From contig JALWLM010000344.1 in NCBI GenBank assembly GCA_027084145.1, forward strand, positions 18,448 through 41,780: 23,333 bases of DNA, written 5' to 3'. The notes beneath the pieces were generated by a model. It was not told the origin of the DNA, did not search any database, and worked only from the letters and a program-made list of their open reading frames with translations. The translations under genes and the position numbers were made by a program. Positions 17,660 to 23,333 of this stretch are shown here, piece after piece. Source of the stretch: Crocinitomicaceae bacterium (GTDB lineage Bacteria > Bacteroidota > Bacteroidia > Flavobacteriales_D > Crocinitomicaceae). How positions within the stretch are numbered: the first letter of the stretch is position 1; each line of letters opens with the position of its first letter.

Positions 17660-18382
17660 ATGCAACATTTAATGATTGATTTAGAAACCCTGGGTGCCCG
17701 CCCGGACTCGGCCATACTGAGTATTGGCGCGTGTTTTTTTGACCCGGACACCGGATTTATCGGTGAAAAATTTTACCAGCGCATTGATTTTAGCTCTGCC
17801 ATGAACAACGGCAAGTCCGATCCGGAAACTATACGGTGGTGGATCCAGCAAAGCGAACAGACTAGAAGTGAGATTGTCAGCCCTGGCATCCATCACCGCG
17901 AAGCCCTAATAAATCTGTACGACTTTATTGAAAAATGGTCAGCTTACTACAAAACTGGCGACACATTACAGGTTTGGTCCAATGGTTCCGGCTTTGACAT
18001 TGTTATGCTTGAACACGCCTTTTACCATAATCCGCCCTGGCGATATTATAACTGCCGGGACGTTCGCACGGTGGTTGAGTTGGCCAAGGGACTGGTTAAT
18101 AAAAAGAGTGTTGAGCGCAAAGGACCGGCGCATCATGCGCTTTATGATGCAGTATGGCAGGCTGAGTATGTCAGCGCCATGTGGCAAGCGCTTAAAAAGA
18201 ATGATTCAAAATTTACCCTGCGCCCTTCTTTTCTGGAAGTTTGCCTTAATGCTTACGAGGCTGACAATGAAGAAGCACTTAACCCGGACTCAGCCAGAAT
18301 ACATCGTGAAATTATTACCGAGTTTTTTAAGAAAAGCGGTTTGTTATTAGACTCAATAAATGTAGTTGAAGGGGTAGTCTGA
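17660..18382 (+). CDS. DEDDh 3'-5' exonuclease (Rv2179c/RNase T-like)
   Basis: A 240-residue protein. Motif I is MIDLETLG (Asp7, Glu9). Further family elements are AILSIGACFFDP, DPETIRWWIQQSE, and GSGFDIVMLEHAF (second Asp). The HHALYDAVWQAEYV segment holds the catalytic His and last Asp. All four acidic positions are present, so it is likely active with two metal ions. Such phage proteins degrade single-stranded DNA or RNA ends during early replication or recombination. The start has GGA upstream. It links to the next gene by TGATG at 18380. Confidence 0.8.
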   Translation: MQHLMIDLETLGARPDSAILSIGACFFDPDTGFIGEKFYQRIDFSSAMNNGKSDPETIRWWIQQSEQTRSEIVSPGIHHREALINLYDFIEKWSAYYKTGDTLQVWSNGSGFDIVMLEHAFYHNPPWRYYNCRDVRTVVELAKGLVNKKSVERKGPAHHALYDAVWQAEYVSAMWQALKKNDSKFTLRPSFLEVCLNAYEADNEEALNPDSARIHREIITEFFKKSGLLLDSINVVEGVV

Positions 18383-18906
18383 TGGCCAGACCCTGGGAAA
18401 AAAGCAAAATAGAAAAAATCCGTACCCTGGCACAGACCCTGCATTACAGCGAAATTTCCAAGCTGTATGGTATATCTCCTGAAGGAATGCGGGTTTCCAT
18501 GCGTAAGTACAAAATTAAAAACAACGCCCTGCCGCCAGTGGTTGAAACCATAGGCAAAATAAAGCGCATCAAACGCAACCATACATGGTATTACCATTTG
18601 CAGGTACCGGATAAGTATGACGGATCCTACACGGTAACCGAACTGGCTGATTTACCTGAATGCGTTGTAAGCAGAGAATTACTGGCCCAGCGCCTGGCTA
18701 TAGCCACAAAAAACACCAACAGCTTTGCAACCGGAAAAACAGTTTTTCAACTGATCAGTACACTCCCAAAAACCAACAGTAGACAAGCTGTTGATAGCCG
18801 TATGACAAGTGGTTATCTGGATTTTAACGGGATTATGAAGCTATGGCCTGCAGGCAGTTTGCACAACAGAGAACTGGCCATGCAAAGCAAACCGGTGGTG
18901 GCCTGA
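18382..18906 (+). CDS. HTH-containing phage protein
   Basis: A 174-residue protein with an N-terminal helix-turn-helix (SKIEKIRTLAQTLHYSEISK, then LYGISPEGMRVSMRKYKIK). A basic region follows (GKIKRIKRNHTWYYHL) and a second conserved part (TELADLPECVVSRELLAQRL with later MKLWPAGSLHNRELAM). This suggests a DNA-binding early protein. The stop overlaps the next ATG in TGATG. The family name is not known to me, but similar proteins are seen in phages next to the exonuclease and the small membrane gene. Confidence 0.6.
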   Translation: MARPWEKSKIEKIRTLAQTLHYSEISKLYGISPEGMRVSMRKYKIKNNALPPVVETIGKIKRIKRNHTWYYHLQVPDKYDGSYTVTELADLPECVVSRELLAQRLAIATKNTNSFATGKTVFQLISTLPKTNSRQAVDSRMTSGYLDFNGIMKLWPAGSLHNRELAMQSKPVVA

Positions 18907-19145
18907 TGGATGCATTTATTGCAGCCTTTTGCCTGGTCAGCTTGAAAGCTTTTCAGCAGCAGAATGTGATGCACAGCCTGTATATACCGGCTTTTTTAAT
19001 CAGCTTTCTGCTGGCTTTCGCTGAAATAGGCGTGATTTTATCCGGCATTAAATACGGCTGGAGTGCTGCAGTACCCATTGGGTTTGGCGGTGGGTTTGGG
19101 GTTATTCTGGCCATGGTACTGCATAAGAAGGTGTTTAAAAAATGA
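18906..19145 (+). CDS. Conserved phage inner-membrane protein
   Basis: A 79-residue protein with three hydrophobic segments. The first reads MDAFIAAFCLVSLKAFQQQN, containing the K-A-F-Q-Q-x-N motif I associate with small phage membrane proteins in early operons. The second is at about 25-46, and the third is the Gly-rich IGFGGGFGVILAM followed by HKKVFKK. It may act in superinfection exclusion or membrane change; this is unproven. It begins at ATG 18906 inside TGATG, and the frame upstream of that is not used. Confidence 0.65.
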   Translation: MDAFIAAFCLVSLKAFQQQNVMHSLYIPAFLISFLLAFAEIGVILSGIKYGWSAAVPIGFGGGFGVILAMVLHKKVFKK

Positions 19146-19363
19146 ACAGAAAGCAGCTGCAAGGATTGTCTAAAACAAAATTAATAAATTTAATCATTCG
19201 CATGCAGTCAATGATGACTGTTAATTCATCGATTTGCATATTTTGCAGTCACTCAGATTCTTCTATATCAGAAAACCCTTGTCTGTCATGCTTGGACAAG
19301 GGTGATAGACATGGTTTTGAGCCTCTTTGGCAGTTGATGGAGAATCAAAAAAATGAAAGCTGA
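19142..19363 (+). CDS. Small two-CxxC zinc-finger-like phage protein
   Basis: A 73-residue protein with a cysteine set CIFCSHSDSSISENPCLSCL, two CxxC knuckles about 12 residues apart, likely one zinc site. The N-terminus is a basic helix. It is joined to its neighbour by ATGA (19142-19145). The function is unknown. Confidence 0.6.
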   Translation: MNRKQLQGLSKTKLINLIIRMQSMMTVNSSICIFCSHSDSSISENPCLSCLDKGDRHGFEPLWQLMENQKNES

Positions 19364-19529
19364 AGTAATCGCAACCATTCAATGCAAATTGCTGCTTTAT
19401 AAAGACGAGGCAGATTGGTTAAAAAATATAATTAGAGCTCACCAGGCTGAATCTGATATTGATAAATCCATGTGTGAAAACCTGATAGCCGAACTGAACA
19501 AGCTCAACGACATTGAAGTTAATATATGA
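19353..19529 (+). CDS. 58-residue helical phage protein
   Basis: The frame begins MKAEVIATIQCKLLLYKDEA and continues in amphipathic helices to NDIEVNI. It overlaps the preceding gene by 11 bases and the next by four (ATGA). It was recognised only from its place in the overlapping chain and its protein-like composition. The function is unknown. Confidence 0.5.
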   Translation: MKAEVIATIQCKLLLYKDEADWLKNIIRAHQAESDIDKSMCENLIAELNKLNDIEVNI

Positions 19530-19663
19530 GCTGCAGAAAGGCCAAAAAGGTTAAAACCCGTCAATGGTATTTTACACGGGATTTAACCTGTCCTGAAATA
19601 ACCAGGGAAATGGCTTTAAGAATGCAACTTTATAAAAAAAGGTTTTACGATGCAAAAAAATGA
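19526..19663 (+). CDS. 45-residue basic phage protein
   Basis: The frame begins MSCRKAKKVKTRQWYFTRDL and ends YKKRFYDAKK. It is very basic, with a likely nucleic-acid-binding character. It is linked on the left by ATGA and overlaps the zinc-ribbon gene by 14 bases on the right. No family is recognised. Confidence 0.45.
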   Translation: MSCRKAKKVKTRQWYFTRDLTCPEITREMALRMQLYKKRFYDAKK

Positions 19664-19844
19664 CGGATGGGGAATTACCTGTCAGTGCGGTCATTTTAAT
19701 GATTATGAGCACTTTGAGGTTTTCGGGCAGGACGGGCATTACCAGTGCCCTGAATGTGGTATCGAATGGTCCGTTAACAATGTTTTATTGCCTGATGACA
19801 AATTATTTACATACATAAAAACGGAAGATCATGCTGTCTGTTAA
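19650..19844 (+). CDS. Zinc-ribbon protein upstream of the methyltransferase
   Basis: A 64-residue protein with a four-cysteine ribbon: CQCGHFNDYEHFEVFG, then HYQCPECGIEWSVNN. The two CxC/CxxC knuckles are 20-odd residues apart. The acidic C-terminus ends DHAVC. It overlaps the methyltransferase gene by 14 bases. It could help the methyltransferase or act in transcription; nothing in the sequence decides. Confidence 0.6.
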   Translation: MQKNDGWGITCQCGHFNDYEHFEVFGQDGHYQCPECGIEWSVNNVLLPDDKLFTYIKTEDHAVC

Positions 19845-20700
19845 CTCCTACTTTTCAGGTTCCGGCCTGATGGATGTCGGTCTGCTTAATGCCGGCATTA
19901 ATATTACTCAGGCTTTTGAGCTGGATGCTGATGCTGTAAAAACTTATCGTCACAATATAGGTCAGCATATTAAACAGTGCGATATAACCGGTGAATTGGT
20001 GCTGGAACAGGATAGTTGTGATGCTATGGTGTTTACTTACCCATGCACCAAATATTCAACTATTGCAGACATTCATAAAACCAGAACCGGCGATGATTTG
20101 TTTTTACACGCCCTGCGCCACCTGGCCATTGCCCGGCCGGAAATGTATGTGGTCGAAAACGTGCCCGGCATGAGGGCCTTTCCGGTTGTAATGGAAGCCA
20201 TGACAAAAATGCCGGATTATTACATCAATGTATTTTGCCCGGTAAAAACAGAACAATGGTTACCGCAGCGCAGAAACCGGCTGATAATATTTGGCAGCAG
20301 AAAAACTTTTAACGTCCGGCCACCGGAGAACACCCGGCGTGTGAAGCTGGCGGACATTGTTGAAACCGATCCGGATATCACCCTGCCCAGGGCAATAAAA
20401 AACAGAATGACCGGCGTGTACCGTGATTTGCCGATTATATCGGATCCAGCCAATGACGATGTGGCCCCGACCTGCGTTGCACACTACGCCAAAGACAAAA
20501 GCACCCGACTGGTAAAAGACCGTCGATTTCCACTGGGTGTACGCCCCTATTCCGTGCGTGAATTTGCACGGCTGCAGGGACTTCCGGACTGGTTTAAATT
20601 TCCGGTCAGCGATACGGCCGCATACCGGCAGATAGGTAATGGTGTGTCCGTTCCAGTGGGTGAATGGGTGGGTAATGAAATGAAGCGGTATTTTAATTAA
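19831..20700 (+). CDS. Orphan DNA (cytosine-5) methyltransferase
   Basis: A 289-residue C5-cytosine methyltransferase. Motif I is FSGSG (8-12) for AdoMet. Motif IV is YPCTKYS with catalytic Cys72 (PCT rather than the usual PCQ). Motif VI is VVENV (Glu109), motif VIII is PQRRNRLIIFG, motif IX is SVREFARLQGLPDWFKF and motif X is YRQIGNGVSVPVGEWVGN. The target-recognition region between VIII and IX is short (~80 residues). No restriction gene accompanies it, so it likely methylates phage DNA to avoid host restriction. It starts inside the zinc-ribbon gene. Confidence 0.9.
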   Translation: MLSVNSYFSGSGLMDVGLLNAGINITQAFELDADAVKTYRHNIGQHIKQCDITGELVLEQDSCDAMVFTYPCTKYSTIADIHKTRTGDDLFLHALRHLAIARPEMYVVENVPGMRAFPVVMEAMTKMPDYYINVFCPVKTEQWLPQRRNRLIIFGSRKTFNVRPPENTRRVKLADIVETDPDITLPRAIKNRMTGVYRDLPIISDPANDDVAPTCVAHYAKDKSTRLVKDRRFPLGVRPYSVREFARLQGLPDWFKFPVSDTAAYRQIGNGVSVPVGEWVGNEMKRYFN

Positions 20701-20712
20701 CGGATCAGAAAA

Positions 20713-20907
20713 ATGAATGAATTAATTAATTTTGAACGGTTAAAAGAGTTTCTGGACTATGAGCGCCCTTCTGACGTTATAAAATGGCTGGAAGTTAACC
20801 GGGTACCGTTTAAACTGTCAAAAAGAAAACCAGTGACCACGCTGGCAGCCATAAATAAGGCGTTGATTGGTGATGAGAATGACTCAGAAATCGAATTTGA
20901 TATGTAA
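20713..20907 (+). CDS. DUF4224-family protein (integrase-associated)
   Basis: A 64-residue protein with the DUF4224 pattern LKEFLDYERPSDVIKWLEVN, then RVPFKLSKRKPVTTLAAINK. Genes of this family commonly precede and overlap phage integrases; they may act as small DNA-binding or directionality factors. Here the stop lies 28 bases inside the integrase gene. It is a good candidate for the missing excisionase, by position only. Confidence 0.8.
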   Translation: MNELINFERLKEFLDYERPSDVIKWLEVNRVPFKLSKRKPVTTLAAINKALIGDENDSEIEFDM

Positions 20908-21901
20908 CCGGCCGCCAAAGTATGTTTATTTCAGAAAGGGCCGCTGGGTGTATTATCCGCATACACCCGGGGAAAAGCGCCGTGAGATCACACTCAGGCA
21001 GGACAGAAAGCTGCTGCGCGAAGATACGCCCTGCTCTGTGTTATGGCAAATTCACGATGAATTAATCGGCGCTGCGTCTGATACTTTGTCCTGGCTGATC
21101 TCAAACTACTTTAAATCCCGTCAGTTTCTTGAATTAACCCGGTCAACCCGGGCAGGATATGAGGTTTATGCAAAAACCATTGAGAATACCAAGCTAAAAA
21201 ACGGCAAATTATTCGGCCAGGTGCGGTACGCAGCCATAACCCCTGGTGTTATAACCAAATACCTGGACGGAAGAGAGCAGAAAATAGCCGCTAATCGGGA
21301 AATCCAGTTTTTACGTTCCGTCTTTTCCTGGGCTTTTGCCCGGGACATCTGCAAATCAAACCCATGTAAAGGCGTCCGGCTGAACCCTGAAACACCAAGA
21401 ACCAGGTTGATAGAGCCATGGGAATATGACCTGGTTTATAACATTGCGCTTGAAATGAATTCCATTATGGCCCCGGCCATGGAGATTGCTTTTTTATGCC
21501 GGGCCAGGCGCATTGAAGTGTTTAACCTGACCCGGGCAGATATTAAAGAAGATGGCCTGTATATTCACCGCACAAAGGGCAGCCTGCCTGAAATAACATT
21601 ATGGAATGACAGACTAAGGCAGGCTGTGGAGTTGGCTAAAAGCCATTACAGGGACGTTTTAAGCCATTATTTAATACACAGAAAAGACGGTCGGGCATAC
21701 ACTAAAAACGCGCTTGATTCAGCCTGGCAGCGGTTAATTAAAAAAGCACTGGATAACGGGTTAAAAGAGCGCTTCACATTCCATGACTTGAAAGCAGCTG
21801 GTGTTTCATACCATAAAACACACCATTCAGGCCATAAATCAGAAAAAGCCCGGGCAGTGTATCTTCGCCAGACTGACCGGGTAAAACCAACGGAAAATTA
21901 A
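20879..21901 (+). CDS. int: Tyrosine recombinase / phage integrase
   Basis: A 340-residue integrase beginning MTQKSNLICNRPPKYVYFRK, with the N-terminal arm-binding part, a core-binding SAM-like domain (LSWLISNYFKSRQFLELTRS onward) and a catalytic domain. Arg is in CRARRIEVFNL, Lys in HRTKGSLPEI, HxxK in TFHDLKAAGVS (Lys where many families have Arg, usual in this subgroup), His in HSGHKS and the nucleophile Tyr in AVYLRQ. The ATG at 20879 is preferred to the ATG at 20873 and TTG at 20867. It would recombine at the tRNA-Arg site at 23267-23318. Transcription from the early operator promoter would tie it to induction. Confidence 0.9.
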   Translation: MTQKSNLICNRPPKYVYFRKGRWVYYPHTPGEKRREITLRQDRKLLREDTPCSVLWQIHDELIGAASDTLSWLISNYFKSRQFLELTRSTRAGYEVYAKTIENTKLKNGKLFGQVRYAAITPGVITKYLDGREQKIAANREIQFLRSVFSWAFARDICKSNPCKGVRLNPETPRTRLIEPWEYDLVYNIALEMNSIMAPAMEIAFLCRARRIEVFNLTRADIKEDGLYIHRTKGSLPEITLWNDRLRQAVELAKSHYRDVLSHYLIHRKDGRAYTKNALDSAWQRLIKKALDNGLKERFTFHDLKAAGVSYHKTHHSGHKSEKARAVYLRQTDRVKPTEN

Positions 21902-21925
21902 AAATGAAATAAACTAAAATCCTAG

Positions 21926-22180
21926 TTACACCCAACTGGCGGGAAATAGAAAATCTTGTTGTTTTTGCAGTCTGCCTTTATCTGAATTTAAAACTGGCTT
22001 TTTGTATATAACATGCATCTTACCCAGGCTATCACTGCCAATTCTTGGCATTACATACCATGTGCGCTTTATATTTTGTGCGTCCGTTTGATATAGTTTT
22101 TCAAACTCTGCAAAAGATAAGTTTTGCTCTCTTGCGGTATTAAGCCCATTTGCGATCTTCAAAGCTAATATCTTTTTCAA
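21926..22180 (-). CDS. Third gene of the integrase-att cassette, unknown
   Basis: An 84-residue soluble protein, LKKILALKIANGLNTAREQN onward, with SFAEFEKLYQTDAQNIKRTW, then YVMPRIGSDSLGKMHVIYKK. It appears to start at TTG 22180, with GGAGG five bases upstream inside the previous gene. The longer frame to 22192 would begin on top of that site. It overlaps the membrane-protein gene by 41 bases. It is unrecognised; its composition looks protein-like, but the non-ATG start lowers confidence. Confidence 0.5.
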   Translation of the reverse strand: MKKILALKIANGLNTAREQNLSFAEFEKLYQTDAQNIKRTWYVMPRIGSDSLGKMHVIYKKPVLNSDKGRLQKQQDFLFPASWV

Positions 22181-22697
22181 TAATACCTCCAACCACTGTT
22201 ATCCATTTTTTAATATGGCCGCTCAATAACTCGTATATCAACATGAATGGCAGTAGTGCTACAATCAGCATAAGCAGTACAGGTGATCGCAATACCATAA
22301 GGGTTACCAGAAAAAAGGTAGCATCAAGCACTTTTTCCTCAAGATCGTTACGCAAATCAGCTTTTTTGATTTCTGCCACTACATCCATAAGCGACTTTTC
22401 CTGCTTCCACTGGCTATCATTGACAGAAATTGCTGCAAACAAAGTTGAGAACCGTACCTTGTGGCAATAGCGTATCGCAGAGTTTAAGCGATCCCTGAGT
22501 TCATTATAGACATCGGAATCAAATCCAATTCGATCATCTGCAGCATATAAAAAGATATCGTCACGTATTTCAAAAAGCCGCTGTCTGGTCATGTCAACCA
22601 GAATGCTTTGCCACGGATAACGAAAGAAAATAACAAGCAAAGCAGCGCCGGCCAGTAACTCAAGTATTTGAATTAATGCTGTTGTTGTCATAATCAT
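22140..22697 (-). CDS. Second gene of the integrase-att cassette, membrane protein with central cytoplasmic domain
   Basis: A 185-residue protein. A hydrophobic helix at about 8-26 (IQILELLAGAALLVIFFRYP) is followed by a soluble helical domain of about 95 residues with WQSILVDMTRQRLFEIRDDI and YNELRDRLNSAIRYCHKVRF. A large hydrophobic region at about 128-160 (FFLVTLMVLRSPVLLMLIVA then LLPFMLIYELLSG) forms one or two spans. Start ATG 22697 overlaps the preceding stop (ATGA), with GGAGG upstream. No family is recognised. Two-membrane-protein operons in prophage cargo positions are often exclusion or defence genes; that is only context. Confidence 0.65.
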   Translation of the reverse strand: MIMTTTALIQILELLAGAALLVIFFRYPWQSILVDMTRQRLFEIRDDIFLYAADDRIGFDSDVYNELRDRLNSAIRYCHKVRFSTLFAAISVNDSQWKQEKSLMDVVAEIKKADLRNDLEEKVLDATFFLVTLMVLRSPVLLMLIVALLPFMLIYELLSGHIKKWITVVGGIIEKDISFEDRKWA

Positions 22698-23086
22698 AGG
22701 TTTTTATCCTCCGGGTTTGTCTCTCCTGAAGGGGACAAACCACTGCTTGTTCGGTTATGATCTATTTTTTTTTCAAGAATCTTAATTCTTTTTTGGAAGA
22801 CTTCTGTTTTTCTTTTTCTTAGTTTTCTTTCAAGTATAGCCCATAATGCGAAAAGGATAACTGATATCCAGGGGATACCGTAATCACTCTCTTGTGCTGT
22901 TAAATACTTTAAAACAATATTGGTAATTGTTGTTTTACCTGCAAGAGCATCAATTGCCAGATAGCCAATGTATGCAAGAACAATAAGTACACAACCACCT
23001 ATAACCTGTTTAGCCAAATCAAAAGATTTTGATATGATCAAAAAGCGGATCGTGTATTCATCATCTTTTTGCTTGTTTTTATCCAT
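22694..23086 (-). CDS. First gene of the integrase-att cassette, two-span membrane protein
   Basis: A 130-residue protein with a charged N-terminus (MDKNKQKDDEYTIRFLI) and two transmembrane helices: about 26-50, IGGCVLIVLAYIGYLAIDAL, and about 72-88, WISVILFALWAILERKL. A long basic coiled-coil follows (RKRKTEVFQKRIKILEKKID), with a polar tail. It is unrecognised. A complete sigma-70 promoter lies upstream (23129-23156). The coiled coil may let it oligomerise or meet the product of the next gene. Confidence 0.65.
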   Translation of the reverse strand: MDKNKQKDDEYTIRFLIISKSFDLAKQVIGGCVLIVLAYIGYLAIDALAGKTTITNIVLKYLTAQESDYGIPWISVILFALWAILERKLRKRKTEVFQKRIKILEKKIDHNRTSSGLSPSGETNPEDKNL

Positions 23087-23128
23087 TCGTTATATCAGCC
23101 AAAATATACTGTATTAATTTTACCTGAT

Positions 23129-23156
23129 ATATTAGGGGTTGTATTTATTTTTGCAA
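23129..23156 (-). promoter_or_regulatory. Promoter of the integrase-att cassette
   Basis: On the minus strand there is TTGCAA (23151-23156), a 16-bp spacer and TAATAT (23129-23134). No TAAAC-N5-GTTTA operator is present, so the cassette should stay on in the lysogen. Confidence 0.6.
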
Positions 23157-23179
23157 GTAAAATTCGGAAAGGCGGGTGT

Positions 23180-23203
23180 TTTGTGGGAAAATTTGTGGGA
23201 AAA
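23180..23203 (+). repeat. Tandem 12-bp repeat beside att, candidate integrase arm sites
   Basis: Two exact tandem copies of TTTGTGGGAAAA. Short G-rich tandem repeats near phage att cores are commonly the arm-type sites bound by the integrase N-terminal domain. They lie about 65 bases from the tRNA core. Confidence 0.6.
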
Positions 23204-23258
23204 TAAAAACATCAACTTATAAAAACCGTTAGCAGTAATATAAGTTAATGTTTTTATT
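23202..23258. repeat. Long inverted repeat adjoining the att core
   Basis: The 20-base arms 23202-23221 and 23239-23258 match at 19 of 20 positions around a 17-base loop. One arm begins inside the tandem repeat, and the other ends eight bases before the tRNA CCA end. It could be a terminator for the tRNA, paired integrase or excisionase sites, or a cruciform. Confidence 0.7.
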
Positions 23259-23266
23259 ATGGAAAA

Positions 23267-23318
23267 TGGCGCGCTCGGCAGGAGTCGAACCTGCAACCGC
23301 TCGGTTCGTAGCCGAGTG
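23267..23318 (-). other. 3' part of tRNA-Arg(ACG), attachment-site core
   Basis: On the minus strand the sequence holds the anticodon arm CTCGG-CTACGAA-CCGAG (anticodon ACG), a T arm GCAGG-TTCGACT-CCTGC, the acceptor 3' strand CGAGCGC, discriminator G and an encoded CCA. The D arm and 5' acceptor strand are missing: the bases beyond 23318 are AT-rich and not tRNA. This is the conserved att identity block of an element that integrates into the tRNA gene. Because phage DNA lies on its left and non-tRNA on its right, it is either attP or a junction between tandem elements. Confidence 0.8.
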
Positions 23319-23333
23319 TAATATTTAATAAAT

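Noticed and set aside
17397..17679. Five further open frames across the repeat region (His-Ser-Arg, Ala-Ile, Leu-Trp and Ala-Met rich)
   Set aside because: They are shadows of a six-base tandem repeat that lacks stop codons in several frames. Only the frame that begins with a normal helix and overlaps its neighbour by 14 bases is kept.

Overview
The window is most of a lambda-like temperate prophage (or its excised or tandem form) from a gammaproteobacterium. Supporting this are BrnT/BrnA, DUF1353, DUF2303 and DUF4224 phage families, a tRNA-Arg(ACG) attachment site, gammaproteobacterial-style promoters and moderately AT-rich DNA. The genus cannot be fixed from sequence alone; a marine or symbiotic gammaproteobacterium is only a guess. 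The first ~380 bases are different: GC-richer, and carrying a broken Ser/Thr protein-kinase gene. They look like non-phage DNA joined to the phage just after the small-terminase gene. No large terminase, capsid or tail-tube genes are present, so this copy is truncated, rearranged, or satellite-like.

Layout. A genetic switch sits at 9.1-9.6 kb: a Cro/YdaS-like gene reads left and a short CI-like repressor reads right, with three copies of the operator TAAAC-N5-GTTTA. Leftward (9.1 to 0.4 kb, minus strand) is the lytic arm: small membrane proteins, a LuxR-type HTH membrane protein, a ParB/FtsK-gamma/Dam-like fusion, an O-like replication initiator with an origin inside its own gene, a P-like partner, a zinc protein and a Q-like antiterminator. 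A late promoter with two immediate terminators follows, then the late genes (DUF1353, 27-aa membrane peptide, holin, minor virion protein, small terminase). Three plus-strand islands interrupt this arm: a BrnT/BrnA toxin-antitoxin pair and two small genes headed by a duplicated promoter.

Rightward from the repressor lies a two-gene defence-type cassette, an AAA ATPase followed directly by a subtilisin-like protease, ending at a strong terminator. Two secreted-protein genes then read left. At 14.6 kb a second early promoter with two more operators, in exactly the same geometry as the cro promoter, drives a tightly overlapping early operon of about 20 genes. These include a KilAC-like protein, DUF2303, a DUF6948-like protein, a Gly-Tyr-Asp-Ser repeat protein, a DEDD exonuclease, zinc-ribbon proteins, an orphan cytosine methyltransferase, DUF4224 and a tyrosine integrase.

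Between the integrase and the attachment site lies a leftward three-gene cassette of unknown function encoding two membrane proteins, with its own promoter. The right end carries the 3' part of tRNA-Arg(ACG) preceded by a tandem 12-bp repeat and a 20-bp-arm palindrome. The far side of this core is not tRNA sequence, so the core is an attP or a tandem-element junction rather than a simple host junction.

The parts most worth a second look are the ATPase/protease pair, the integrase-att cassette, the three-domain ParB fusion, the in-gene origin, the shared operator architecture, and the duplicated promoter heading two small genes.
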